64,000 bases of DNA from Hemileia vastatrix (GCA_030280995.1 JASXTE010000008.1:24673193-24737192), one strand, 5' to 3'; numbered from the stretch's first letter, positions 10,621-22,759 are shown. Translations and numbers: made by a program. Notes: a model not told the origin generated them from the letters alone.

Positions 10621-12340
10621 AAAACTACCCATAAGTAAGGGAAACCTGACCCTGATTCATCCTTTCCAGGACAGAGTCCATAACATTAACTTGGCCAGAA
10701 ACCACTGGCCTCTCAAAGCAAGCTCTTTGCTTCACTACCTTGGCCCTAGAAGATTCTTTAGGACCAGAACAACCAACAGATTTTCCATAAACAGGAAACA
10801 AACCCAATCACTCACCAGACCCTATAACTCCAGCAGGCTTTGGCAATGAAGAAAAAGGGACATCCTTGTCAGAGTCAGAATCAACAACCATAGGCATAGA
10901 CTCACAATTCATGTCCGATGCACCAAAACTAGGGGGGCCCATATCAGTAATCTTCTTCTGCATCTTGTAAAGCTCCTCTTTTCTGTACTTCCTCCTAGCT
11001 GCACTCAGCTTAGGATCCAACTTTGAAGCCTTAGGCTTTGGTTTGGCCTGAGAAATGCTCTGAGTCCTTCCCACCTTTCCATATTCTACATCATAGACAC
11101 CAGCCAAGCATTCACCACTTGACTTTCCACCACAAGAATACAACTCCAATCCACCAAAGTAAGTAGAAAAAGAGACCTTATTAACCTACTTCCCTTTTCC
11201 CTTGACATCATGATTTGCCTTAGCAGAAGACTGCCCCTTATTGGGAATCTCCTCAAACCTTGGCCTCTTCTGACTGAGACCACTCCTTCTCCTGACAAAA
11301 TCAACAGGCGCCTGCCCCTCACTGGGCTTCACAAATGAACCATAAGGGAACTTGAACACCCTGCCATCAAACTCCACATTTCCCTCTGAAACATCTCTGT
11401 TCAGAGCCCAACAATCATTGGAGTTGTGCTCCCTCCTGCTTCAATAAGAGCAGACCCAAGGATCACTCCTACCAGCCCTCCTATCAAAAGCTCTAGGCTG
11501 AGAAGGAGCCTTATTGGATTTCTTAGCCTCCTAAACAAAAATATGTAGCTGTTTTTTCAGTTCAGCCAACTGCTCCACCACTGGGTCCCTCTCCAGTTTG
11601 GGAACCTTCATCATATACTTATCTTCCTTATTTACTCTATTCTCCTCTTCAGCCAAAGCCTCACTGACTTTGCTGACATATATGGCACACACCTTCTGAT
11701 AGGTGTCCACAGAAAATAACCCCAAATGGGCCTCAACAGCCTCCTTCACCTTGTCCAAGGAAGGAAACTTCTGATCCCCATTGGAAAGAGTCTTCATCAA
11801 GTCCTTCCTTGGTAGCTCCTTCATCACATCCATCCTGACATCTCCAGCCAAGTCAAACCAAAAAACATCCTTGGCATAATTTTCATATTCCAGCTCCTCC
11901 ACTTCCACAAAATATTCCTCCACAGGATCAAACTGTAGCAGAAACTTCCTGTAACTGTGCAAGTTACTAAAACCACCATAAGACTGCCATTCACTGACAA
12001 CCTTAGTCAGATCTACCATAGTGAACCTGACACCCCATCTATCCACCATCTCACTACACAATAGCTTCCAGTCCATCTTCTTGTAACCAGACATGGCCAC
12101 AACCTTCTTCTCCACTGCCCTATCACCAATGAAGAAAATAATCTGCTTCACCATGTCCAGGTAAGAAGCACCATCCACAACAGCAGCAGTTTCATACTTC
12201 TCCAGAAGCCACTTCACATTGTCACCATTAAACTTGGTACCATCTCAAGTTTTAATCCTAACACACTCCCTAACAATCACAGCAGGAGGACCTTTCCCCC
12301 CACTGACAGTCACCACAGGAATAGATGACCCAGAAGCCAT
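10621..12340 (-). pseudogene. gag of element A
   Basis: The first ATG after the primer-binding site is at 12340. The frame reads MASGSSIPVVTVSGG and has a TGA at codon 32 (12245). The long open part 12217-11531 is the helical capsid-like core (contains YVSKVSEALAEEEN). A single CX2CX4HX4C zinc knuckle follows near 11450-11410, whose second Cys is a TGA (11441). Lys/Arg-rich stretches continue in the same frame down to the protease. Gag would form the virus-like particle and bind RNA. Three or more in-frame stops make this a pseudogene. Confidence 0.85.
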
Positions 12341-12380
12341 TCAAAAACAACAGAGATTCCAAAGAACTAACAGGTTCCAC

Positions 12381-12397
12381 CCCACGTTGGGCACCAG
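12381..12397 (-). other. Primer-binding-site candidate of element A
   Basis: Three bases from the LTR end on the minus strand is TGGTGCCCAACGTGGGG, beginning TGG as expected for pairing with a tRNA 3' CCA end. The tRNA was not identified. Confidence 0.7.
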
Positions 12398-12400
12398 AAA

Positions 12401-13499
12401 TGTAGACAATCCTATAGTATTAGCTATAGGCCTTGACTATGGGAGTTGTAGAAAACCCAGAGAGAAAATACCCTTTCCCTTAAGAAAAATAAAGTGAGAT
12501 TTACCTGCTACAGTAAATTGGTTCCTGTTTGCTAAAGCTCCTTTCCAACACACTTGACTGCCTGATCAGCCAAGAAAGTAGTCTCCAGACAGACTACCAA
12601 ACCAAAGAACTGAAATGTAGACCAATGCCCACACCAGAGAAAGCAATGATACTTGATTTAGGTTTCAAATTCACACCAGAGACAGCAATAATACTTTATT
12701 TAGCTTGCAAGACTACACCAGAGAAACCAGTTGCCAAGTTAAGTTAAATGAAGAACTCACCATGCAAAAAGAATAGCCAGTGGTGGCCAAAAAACAGTGA
12801 AAACTGATTGAGGAACAAGGATATCAACTCCAGGTGATTGTATGATAATTAAAGTTGCCCCAAAGTGTCTTATTCACTATATATACTCAGACCACTATCT
12901 AAGATCCCATGCACAGCAACAAATCTGGTGTTTCTGAGCGCCAAATTTCATAAAACCACTCTAGAAACACTTCCCAGTCTTCTAGAACCAAGGCGGGTGG
13001 TCCGCCCAACGTGGGGAGGCCTGCCTGAGGCATCCAGACTACCCTGAAGCCATAAAACCACCAAAAACCTCCAAAAATACCCAAAATACTTACAAAAATC
13101 TACTACAACTACTAAAACCTTTAAAACACTTAATTAGGCTATAAAAACTTTGGGACATGAAATGTAGAGAAAAATTAGCCCATTCTAATGGTACTAAGAA
13201 CTTAACCCTAAGACTTAAGGTTATTCAGTAAAATGCAAAAAACAAATTCAAACAGCTATCTTTTAAAATGAAAAATGAGAAATAATCCCTTAAATACTTA
13301 AAATCTGAAAAATGTCAAGGGGACATAAATTATAGAGAAAACCCGGGGCTATCTAATGGTAATACCCACATTCCAGCAGTCCCAATATTTGCCGAATAAT
13401 TCCAGAAATACACCTAATTATTACACAATACCATTTAAGACATATCAAAACAATGCCAAACAGACCAACAAAGAGCTCCGCCAATATTGGAAGACCACA
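12401..13499 (-). repeat. LTR of element A (5' LTR on the minus strand)
   Basis: This 1099-bp block matches the left LTR, with ends TGTGGTCTTCC and GTCTACA on the minus strand. It is followed by the duplicated target GCGG and the RT of element B. Confidence 0.92.
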
Positions 13500-13503
13500 G
13501 CGG

Positions 13504-14848
13504 GGATGCCACTCAGTGCAGAGGATTTTGTGGAAACTTTTTTTGGAAGGGTGTGATATGGTTTCGGAGATATTTTTGGTTGTTATGATGAAAGGGAACT
13601 TCACACTGATTCACAGCCACTTACAACATTTGAGACTCCTCTGGGAAGATTTAATCTCACTAGGTTGCCTCAAGGAGTAACTAATTCAGTAGCAGTAAAT
13701 CAAGCACAAATGGCTTGGATTTTACAGGATGAGGTCCCTACTCATGCGGGTATTTTTATTTATGTTGGTGGAATCAAAGGACCCTCCACTAATTATGGAA
13801 AATCAGTGCTGAAGGAGAACCCAGGTATAAGGAGATTTGTTTGGGAATATGCAATTACTCTAGAGAGAGTATTTTTTAGGATTGAAGAGGCTGGTTTGAC
13901 CATTTCTGGGTCAAAGTTTTGTTGTTGTGTTCCTGCTATGGAAATTCTGGGTCATGTTGTATGTAAGGAGAGAAGGATTATGGCAAAGAAGAAAGTTATT
14001 AAAATTCAGTCTTGGCCAAGACCTAATAATACTACAGAAGTCAGGGGATTTTTGGGGGTTTGTGTTTACGTCAGAATTTTTATTAAAAATTTTGCTTTGT
14101 TGGATTCACCTTTGAGGAAGCTGAGCAGGAAAGTGGTAGAGTGGGTTTGGACTTAAAAGGTGAAGAGGCTTTTCAGAAGTTGAAAAAGGTGGTAGGTGAA
14201 GATATTATTCTTCACAAGTTTGACTATGGTGTTGGTGCAGGAAGAATTTATCTGACAGTGGCTCCAGTTATATTGCTGCTGGTGCTTTTTTGTCTCAGGA
14301 AGATAAAACTGTGTGGGTCAAGCCAGTAAGGTATGAGTCCGTGGTATTTTAATGAGGTTGAAGCTAGATATTCTCAACCCAAGTTGGAATTGTGTGGTGT
14401 AGCAAAAATTTTGAAGAAGCTGCAAACTGTTTTGTGGGGGCAGCATTTTGAGCTGCAGGTGGATGTGAAATCTCTGGTTCAAATGATCAATATACCTGGT
14501 CTTCCAAATTCTCCAATGACTAGGTGGGTGGCATTTATTCAGCATTTCTCTTTTGACCTGGTACACAAACCTGGAAAAACTTTTACAATTCCTGATGGAT
14601 TATCAAGGAGACCACCATGGATGAAGATTCAGACTCTTAAGAGTTTGATGAAGATGTCCCAGTGGTTAGGACCAGGAAAAAGGGTGCTGAAGATTTTTCT
14701 TTCCTCCCCCATAAGGCTAAACTGGTAGATGGTTCTCTCCTCCACCAAGAGGTTAAACTGGCTGGTTCTGATCTTGATTCTGGTGATCAGGATGTTTTTG
14801 TTGATGAAGATGGGGCTGTTGTTTGGGATGTCTCAAAATTGGAAAATG
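13504..14848 (+). pseudogene. Reverse transcriptase and RNase H of element B
   Basis: This continues the RT left at 132. The frame from 13665 reads PQGVTNSVAVNQAQMAWIL, then the catalytic box as FIYVGG, so both Asp residues of FIDD are lost. Later motifs match A and C (EILGHVVCKE, EVRGFLGVCVYVRIF). A frameshift lies near 14150. RNase H follows (SQPKLELCGVAKILKKLQ) and ends HKPGKTFTIPDGLSRRP near 14610, with its first catalytic Asp region altered (14258-14290). The linker to integrase continues until the solo LTR. Confidence 0.88.
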
Positions 14849-14852
14849 GTGT

Positions 14853-15933
14853 TGTGGTCTTCCAACATTGGCAGAGGCCTTTGTGGTTCTTTTTGGTGCT
14901 GTTTTGTATGTCTTAATTGACATTGGTAGAATAATTATGTTTTGTTCTGGTTTCACTCAGTGAGTATTGGTACTATGAGTATGCGGGTACTACCATTGGA
15001 AGTCCCTGTTTTTTCTCTATATTTAATGTATTTTTGACATTTTTTATATTCTAAGTTTTAAGGGGTCATTCGCTCACTTTTCATTCCTAAATGATAGCTG
15101 TTTAATTTTGTTTTTTGTGTTTTATGGGCTAAACTTAAGTCTTAGGGTTAAGTTCTTAGTACCATTAAGTAGAGCTAATTTGGCTCTATATTTTATGTCA
15201 CAATGTTGTTATAGCTTCATTTTGTGTTTTAAGGGTTTTAGTAGTTGTGGTGGAATTTTCTAAGTATTTTGGGCTTTATTGGAGGTTTTTTGTGGTTTTC
15301 TGGCTTCAGGGAGGTCTGGCTGCTTCTAGGCGGGCCCCCTGCCTCAATTATAAAAGGCTGGGGAGTGCTTCTAGAGGGTTTTTATTCAATTTGGCTGCCA
15401 AAAGCACCAAATTCGTTGCTGTGCGTGGATTTTTTAGATGGTGGTCTGTGTGTACATACTGAATATGACAGTTTGGGGCATCTTTAATTATCATAAAACC
15501 ATATGGAGGTGTTATCATTGTTCTCACTAAGTTTTCACTGTTTTTTTGGCCACAATTTGCTGTGTTTTTTGCAATGTTAGTTTTTCATTTAACTCAACTT
15601 TGGCAACTGGTTGCTCTAAGGTAGCTTTGAAACCTGCATCAAGTATTATTTCTGTTTTCTGTGCAACAAGTTCACAGTGTTTGTTTTTCTGGTGTGGATC
15701 TTTCGTCATTTCAGGTTTCTGGTTCTTTGGTTCTCAGTGGTCTGCTATTGGCTACTGTCTTGACTTGTTAAGCGGTCAAGAAGTGTGTTGGAAGGGGTAT
15801 AGTAATAGTCTCTAATTTGCTGTAGCAAATAAATTTCACCTGGTATTTCTCAATGGGACAGGGGGTTTTCTCTCTATTTTTACTCCAAATCACTTGGTCA
15901 AGGCCTATAACTAGTACTATAGGATTGTCTACA
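14853..15933 (+). mobile_element. Solo LTR of the A/B Gypsy family
   Basis: This is a 1081-bp LTR, TGTGGTCTTCC...GATTGTCTACA, in the linker between RNase H and integrase of B, flanked by the 4-bp duplication GTGT (14849-14852 and 15934-15937). Removing the LTR and one GTGT restores the sequence seen in A (TGGTGTTTTTGTTGGTGA). It is the product of recombination between the two LTRs of a past insertion. Confidence 0.93.
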
Positions 15934-15937
15934 GTGT

Positions 15938-17379
15938 TTTTGTTGGTGAGCTGGATTCTCTTAAGATTCAGTGGAAGAAAAAGGATGTACCAAAATTTAG
16001 GGATTGGTGTCCTGGTTTGGGTGGTCAAATGTCTCATGTGTACACTGGCGATTTTGATTACAGGGTTGTACCCTTAGATGTTGTTTTGTTGTATTTTGAA
16101 GATGAGACCTGTGGTCAGACTGGGTTTTTTTATTATGGTTAAATAGATGGTAACCTTGGAGAGGCCAGATATTTGTGATGATAATACCCAAGTGTCAATC
16201 AAGAAGAAGAGTCCTGGCTTCTATGTGTCAGGAAGGAGGTTGATGAGAAGGAGACATCCAAACCCTCAAGTGGTGGTAACTCAGAAGAATGGTCAAGATT
16301 TGGTGTTAAAGTCTTTGCATGAGGACCTTGGTCACACAGGCTTTGGGGAGACTTATAGGAGTGTAGCAGATAGATCTTGGTGACCAGGTATGAAGTTGGC
16401 TGCTCAGGGTTTGGTTCAATCTTGTGAAGAATTTCAAAGAAGAAGCCACTTGAAAACTAAAGAGGTTGGCCGTGCTACTGGTGAAACAACAGTGTTTGGA
16501 AGAGTCAGCTTGGATGCTGTTTATATTAAAGTAGTCAGGTATAAATACTTGATTGTTGCCAGGGATTATTTTTCTGGTTAGGTTGAGGCAGTGCCTCTGG
16601 TTAATTTGACTGCAAAAAATGTGGCAGAATTTTTGAAGAAGGAATCTATGTTTAGATATGGGTTGATGAAGTTGATAACTGTTGATGGTGGCCCAGATTT
16701 TGAATCTGAATTTAAAGAAGCTGTGGCAAGTATTAGTTCTAAATTCAGAGGGGATACACCTTATTATCCTGAAACTGAAGGTATGATAGAAAGAGTCCAT
16801 CAAGTTATCAAAAATGCTTTGGTGAAAATGTGTGGAGATAGTTCTGAAAAATGGAGGCATTATTTACCCTTGGTGTTATTTTCTGATAGTGTCACTGTGA
16901 AAAGGAAAACTGTTTATTCCCCTTATGAATTAATGTTTGGGCAGAAAGATTTTCTACCAGTGGATTTGGAAGATGTCTCTTATCTTGGAATTGATTGGGA
17001 TGATGTGTGCTCAACTGAAGATTTCCTCTGTGCCAGGATTCAACAGTTGGAATTTAGAGAGGAGTGTCAAGAGAAGGAATACTCTAGAATGATGAAGATA
17101 AGAAATCAATTATTCAGATACTGGGACAATAAGTTGGCTCATAGACTCAGGAATTCCTTGAAGCCTGGTTGTTTGTTTTTGGTGTATAATAGAAGTTTGG
17201 AGAGTCAGTGGGGAAAGATGTTTTCTGAAAGATTGAATGGACCTTACAGAGTCAGATCTCAGGTGTCTAGAGGCTCTTATTTTTTGAAAGAGTTATATGG
17301 TGGCGTCTTTAAGAAAAGAGTGGCTGCTGATCAGGCAAAGAGATTTTACCCAAGAGGCACTAGAAGTGAAGAAGATTGA
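15938..17379 (+). pseudogene. Integrase of element B
   Basis: The zinc-finger part (16147-16440) reads HEDLGHTGFGETY and SCEEF, with the last Cys changed to Phe and a stop at 16381. The catalytic core is VSLDAV, VDGGPDFESEF and EGMIERVHQVI. A TAG at 16579-16581 interrupts the core where A and C have Trp. From 16591 to 17379 the reading is open for 262 residues to the natural end (GTRSEED). This is the best preserved integrase tail of the three elements. Confidence 0.9.
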
Positions 17380-18815
17380 CTAGCAATGAGGATATACTAT
17401 TGACTATTCTTTGAATTTTGAATTTTTGTGATGCTGTGCATCTGTTTTATTGGAATCTCTTTTGTTGTTAGAAGGTACTTATGGGTAGGGCTTCTAGATT
17501 TTATTTTGGCAAGTGTAGGGGTAACTGATGAGCTGGCTGCTCTGTAGAACAGTTACCCCGGACTGTCTGTTTCCAGCCCCTTTTCTTAATTTGGTTGAAC
17601 CCTAGTATTGGTTTTTCTTCACAGGTTTTAGTCCTCTATGACTTTAAACTGGAAATTATTTTGGTCTTCAAGTGTTAGACTCTTCATGCTTATTGGTTTT
17701 AGTTTATTGTGTTGGATGTTGCGTTTTTGTTAGAAGGTACCCAGGGGGGCTTCTAGATTATATTTTGGAAAGTGTGGGGGTAACTGATGAGCTGGCTGCT
17801 CTGTAGAACAGTTACCCCATAATTTCTGTTTCAAGTATTTTGTTTGTCTTAGCTGAATCCTAGTTCTGGTTTTTTTATTCAGGTTTCAAGTCCACTATAA
17901 CTTTAAACTGGCTAACTGGCTTGGACTGGCTTCTTTGGTGTAATTGGATTGTTGGTGGATCACTGGTGGTCTCCCATCTTTTTTACTTATTGGTGGTAGC
18001 TGACCCAGTGATCATTTCCTTGGACTGGATCTTTTATGGAGCCGGACTTCTTCATTTTCTTTTCTTTAATTTTTGTGTCTATAGTTGTGTTAGATAGTAG
18101 TTTTAGATTTTTTTCTTTTTTTCTTTCAATTTTTTATGGAGGTTATTAGGATATAAAAGCAGGAAAAATCACAATATATATTATATGGTGTCACAACATC
18201 AGGGCCACTTGAATTTGGGCAAGCATTGGTGGGGAAAGGCTCACCAAATAGCCAGACAATGCTATTTTCTTTTTTATCTCCATCTCAATTTTTATCATTT
18301 TCTTTTACTTCTATTTATTTCATCTTTTCTTATTGATATTATTTTTCTTAATTTATATTTTTTAATCTCAATTCATTTAAAAATTATTTAAAGATGTATC
18401 CACATCAAAGTTCACTTGGATGTGGGTAAGGTATCAGGGGAAAAGCTCATCAATTGGCTGGGGGATACCATTTGTAATTATTATTTATCTCATCTTATTA
18501 ATATTATTCATTTCATTTTAATTTCTTAGCTCTTATATTTTTTGGGAAATCTTGTTTAATTATTTTCGAGTTTTTCTTAGTATGTTAGTAGTTTAAATAA
18601 AAATAAAAATTAAAATTAAAATTAAAATTAAACCTAAAATTAAAATTAAAAAAAAAAATAATAATAATAATAATAAAAATAAAAATAAGCACATTTTTTA
18701 TGTATATCTGCTAATTATTATGGTTCTCTTTATTTAGTGAATTATTAATTTCTTTTTTTTATTTAATTAAATTTCTGGAAGAAGAAGCCTCCGGTGGTTG
18801 GTCTGGATTATGGTG
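17380..18815 (+). other. Non-coding region downstream of pol in element B
   Basis: There is no gene. Two copies of the GGGGTAACTG...CAGTTACCCC hairpin (17518-17559 and 17777-17818), the GATCACTGG...CCAGTGATC inverted repeat (17958-18013) and two ~75-bp related blocks (about 18185-18260 and 18395-18472) are visible. They correspond one for one with A (4619-5810), and several also with C (36900-37400). The right end is a short A/T-rich simple repeat. Confidence 0.7.
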
Positions 18816-20333
18816 TCATTTTTTCTTTTTGTTAGGATTGGAGGAGGAACTGTGTTCTTTGTGGTGTAGGTGGCTGGAAAGATTATATGGGTTGTAATGG
18901 TCAGGAACTTGATTAGAAGGTAATTTTTGAGAAGAAGTGGAAGAAGCGGGGATAGAATGTTGGAAGGTGTGCTTGATTATTCTAGACATCTTCCAGTGGT
19001 CATCAAGCAGCTTCTTCTTCAGATTCTTTTGAAACTCATTCAACGGACCATGAAGATCAATGGTTTTAAGCACATTAGAACACATCATGCTTAGGTGTTG
19101 TTTCATGTCAGCATAATCCAGCGTTAAGATAGTTTCTAGAGGTTGGCCAAACCCAATTGAAGTTTTAGGAGGTGGGGTTCCAACTAAACAGAATAGTTGG
19201 ATCAGTAATTGTTCTCTGTTAAAGAAATTGGATTTATTAATTTGATACTTCCAGATTGGGAGCTCATCAAATTTGTAAGCAGCTGGTATTTGGGCTGTTG
19301 AAGAGTTCTGCATGCAAGTTGCAGGAGTATCAACCGGATGGAGGTATGGATTCTCATCATCATTCTCTAAGTGGTGTTGAGAAGATGAACCAGAAAAAGG
19401 ACGTTCCTGTGGCCTGGTTGGAGTAGCAGAGCTTCTGTTGTTGTTTTTAATATTATTTCTTGGTGCAGGTTGGTTGGATTCTGATGGAGGAGTACCAGGT
19501 TGATTGTAGTAAAGACCAGGAGAAGGGGCCTTAAAGCTGATTGGGATCTGCTAGATGAAGATCTGGAAGAAATGGAACTATCAAACAAGTAATTGGCTGC
19601 CAGAGGAGAGGTGTAGTTGATTCTTCTTGTTTGAGAAGGAGATTTTTGTTTGGGAGCAGTGTTTGGAGCTCTGGTGTCTTTTTGAGGTCCTCTGGAAGGT
19701 GTTATACAATTTTTAGAATTTTTGGAATTTTCTGATGAAGAAATTGTTGTGGGCATGGCTTTCGGAGAACTAGGAGGTTTTTGTGTGGAGTTGTTGTTGT
19801 TACTGGTGGATTTTAGCTGTTATCTGGCTTAATTTGGAGGTTTTGAGCCTGATTTCCACTTCCTAGCAAGGGGGGCAGGATGACCTACATCAAGTTGGCC
19901 ACCTGGACGCAGTCTAGCAGCCTGGGAGCTGATTGTGAAGCTGTTTTAGTGCGATTTGCTGAGATAAAGGCAGTTTCTTGATATGATAAAGCAGGTCTTT
20001 TGGAGTGTGTTTTAGGGATGGAGCAACATGATATTCTGGAAGGAGCTAAAGATAGAGAAGAGGAAGCAGGACCTAGTTCTGGGGATATGGTAGGAGACCT
20101 AGATATGTATTTTTGTGAAAGTGAAGGTAGTGGTATAGGATAATTTGGGTCTCTGTCACATTTTTCTTTTTGGAGTTGCAAGAATCACAGTTCCTTTTGT
20201 AGATTTTAGCTTAAGGAGTTGGAAGAGTGAAAGTGCAAGGTTTTCACATGTGGATACACTGTTTGCAAGTATAGTCCTTGGGAGCAGTGAAACAAGGAAG
20301 GTCTGATGTGTCAAAATTTGGGGATCTGGCCAT
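18816..20333 (-). pseudogene. Antisense accessory gene 2 of element B
   Basis: The ATG at 20333 starts MARSPNFDTSDLPCF, then CKQC, an early stop (TGA), a second stop, and CDSCNSKKK. After the Cys-rich part comes a long Ser/Pro-rich region in pieces (20181-19885 and 19756-19367) and a C-terminal part (19313-18816) with predicted helices (KFDELPIWKYQINKSNFF, then LKKKLLDDHWKMSRII) and a Ser/Asn/Lys-rich tail. Stops and frameshifts break it. It is the fullest copy of this gene; A lacks its middle. The function is unknown. Confidence 0.55.
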
Positions 20334-21125
20334 TATCTGTGATGAAACAACAAGGAAGAGAAAAAGAGATAAAAGAGAAAATTTTATATCAGTGATGGGT
20401 AGATGATGAAGAGATAGTGGAAGTTAAGTAGGGTAATTGCGGATTATTGTGCATGGAATAGGCTCTGTCCTTTTTATGGAAAGTTTTTAAAGTCTGTCAA
20501 GACTTTTAACTGAACACTGTGGTCAGTCCATCAAGACTTTAAACTGAACACTGTGGTCAGTCCATCAAGACTTTAAACTGAAGAATGGTATAGTCCTCCA
20601 AGACTATAAACTGAGGATGGTTTGTTGGTTGAGTCCTTCAGGACTATAAACTGATAATGTGATGTTGGTGTAATTCTGGCATAGGGCATCCAAAGGGGGA
20701 GTCTCTGAATTTTGTTAATGAAATTGTGGGGGTAACTGATGAGCTGGCTGCTCCAAGAACAGTTACCCCAGAATGTTAGTTTATTTTCTTTGGTCTTTAA
20801 TGGTTTGATCTCTGGTTCTGTCTTTATGATTTAGGTTTTGAGTCCCCCAAGACTATAAACTGAGGGTTTTTGAGTCCCCAAGACTATAAAATGAGGGCTG
20901 TTAGTCCCCCAAGACTTAAAACTGAAAATGAGTCCCCCATAACATTAAACTGAGGAATTTTTTTTATTTTTTTATTTCTAAAGAATAAATTTCAGGCAAG
21001 AATCAATTACAGAAGAGAATCAAAAGATGAAACAAAGTGTTCAGCATTAGTCTTGAACTGTTAAACGAGGTGTCTTCTTTTCTCAATTTCCTGTGGATCT
21101 TTAGCAAGAGTGGATTGGAATTAGT
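20334..21125. repeat. Direct-repeat cluster and hairpin between the accessory genes of B
   Basis: At about 20490-20660 and 20835-20960 there are repeated units reading AGACTTTAAACTGA with GTCCCCCAAG or GTCCATCAAG. Between them at 20729-20769 is the GGGGTAACTG...CAGTTACCCC hairpin. The layout is the same as in A (1905-2400). Confidence 0.75.
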
Positions 21126-21630
21126 TCAGAATGAGATTTTTTTTTGAGAAGAGTGTTGTTGGAATTTGTCCTTGATAGTGGGAAATTGATTGGGTGGTGG
21201 TGTTTCAATGGTTCCCACATTGTCATCATCACAGTCTGGATTGAAATGAACTGGAAATTTGTCAGCTAAAATTTCAGTATGGAGAAGTAGTGTTTTTACC
21301 ATCAGAAGGACCAGTTATGGTAGAGCTAGTGGCTGTAGTGGCGTTGGCACTCTTTTTGGAAGGGTGTAACTTGTTAATTAATCTGGGCATAAAGATGGAA
21401 GGCCTAGATCTTTTGGTTTTGCTGGAAGAAGGACCAGGTTGAGGGGGAGGTGAATCTGTTGCAGAAGAAAATTTACCAGGTCTGGAGCAAGATTTCTTTC
21501 TGGAATAGCAGGCATCACAAGCATATCTGTGTGGATGATCTGGGGGTGTTATGGTACAGATGAGGTTATGGTCAATACAGTATTGACAGGGGCCCATTTC
21601 AGAGATGGATTTTGAAAAATGTGTGAACAT
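21126..21630 (-). CDS. Antisense accessory gene 1 of element B, Cys-rich protein
   Basis: Exon 1 is 21630-21300, intron 21299-21251 (49 bp, GTAAAA...TTCCAG), exon 2 21250-21126, giving 151 aa. Exon 1 is exactly as long as in A (331 bp) and the intron is also 49 bp. Cys pattern: CQYC, a single Cys, then CDACYSRKKSC. The B protein ends about 23 residues earlier than that of A because of a stop after an A-tract, which may be a truncation. It lies next to the 3' LTR and is transcribed toward pol. Function unknown. Confidence 0.6.
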
Positions 21631-21668
21631 GGTGGTTTTAGTGAAGGAGAATGTGGAAATTCTCAATC

Positions 21669-21678
21669 GGAGGGAGGA
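21669..21678 (+). other. Polypurine tract of element B
   Basis: GGAGGGAGGA directly precedes the LTR start at 21679. Confidence 0.8.
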
Positions 21679-22759
21679 TGTGGTCTTCCAAAATTGGCAG
21701 AGGCCTTTGTTGGTCCATTTGGCACTGTTTTGATATGTCTTAAATGACATTGTTTAATAATTGGGTGTTTTTCTGGATCAATTCAGCAAATATTGGGACT
21801 GTGGGAATGTGGGTACTACCATTGGATAGCCTTGAGTTTTCTCTATATTTATGTCTTGTTGAGATTTTTCATATTCTAAGTTTTAAGGGCTCATTTTCTC
21901 ACTTTTCATTTCTAAAAGACAGATTTTTAATTTTGTTTTTTTTGTTTTATGGGCTAACCTTAAGTCTGAGGGTTAAGTGCTTGGTACCATTAAGTAGAGC
22001 TAATTTGGCTTTATATTTTATGTCACAATGTTGTAATAGCTTAATTTTATGTTTCAAGGGTTTTAGTAGTTGTGGTGGATTTTTCTAACTATTTTGGGCT
22101 TTATTTGAGGCTTTTGGTGGTTTTTTGGCTTCAGGGAAGACTGGCCGCTTCTAGGCGGGCCACCTGTCTCAATTATAGAAGGCTGGGGAGTGCTTCTAGA
22201 GGGTTTTTATTCAATTTGGCTGCCAAAAGTGCCAAAGGCATTGCTATTCATGGATTTTTTAGAGGGTGGTCTGTGTGTACATACTGAATAAGACAGTTTG
22301 GGGCAACTTTAATTATCATACAATCATTCAGAGGTGATATCATTGCTTCTCACTCACTTTTAACTGTTTTTTGGCTACAATTGGCTTTGTTGTTTGCAAG
22401 GTTAGTTCATCATTTAACTCAACTTTGGCAACTGGTTTCTCTGGTGTAGCTTTGAAACCTGCATCATGTATTATTGCTGTTTTTTGTGCAACAAGTTCAC
22501 AGTGTTTTGTTTTTCTGGTGTGGATCTTTCTGCATTTCAGGTTTCTAGTTCTTTGGTTCTCAGTTTCCTGCTATTGGCTACTTTCTTGACTTGTTGAGAA
22601 GTCAAGAAGTGTGTTGGAAGGGGTATAGTAACAGTCTCTAATTTGCTGTAGCAAATAAATCTCACCTGGTATTTCTCAAAAGGACAGAGGTTTTTCTCTC
22701 CAGTTTTACTTCAACTCCCTTGGTCAAGGCTGATAGCTAGTACTATAGGATTGTCTACA
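21679..22759 (+). repeat. 3' LTR of element B
   Basis: It is 1081 bp, TGTGGTCTTCC...GATTGTCTACA, the same length as the solo LTR at 14853. The sequence to its right is gag of another element (C), so B was inserted into C. The left LTR and left target duplication lie outside the window. Confidence 0.92.

Larger units (their letters stand above)
133..13499 (-). mobile_element. Element A: Ty3/Gypsy LTR retrotransposon, full length but decayed
   Basis: Two LTRs (133-1198 and 12401-13499), TG...CA ends, a primer-binding-site candidate beside the right LTR and a polypurine tract beside the left LTR show a complete element on the minus strand. The order gag, protease, RT, RNase H, integrase is that of Ty3/Gypsy. 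The duplicated target is GCGG at 129-132 and 13500-13503, which reconstitutes the RT sequence of element B. All coding modules carry stops or frameshifts. Between pol and the 3' LTR there is about 4.6 kb with two genes in the opposite orientation and a long microsatellite. Confidence 0.93.

Noticed and set aside
12381..12397. tRNA gene near the LTR
   Set aside because: Only a 17-base stretch fits a tRNA 3' end. It is a primer-binding site; no cloverleaf is present, and no tRNA or rRNA gene was seen in the window.
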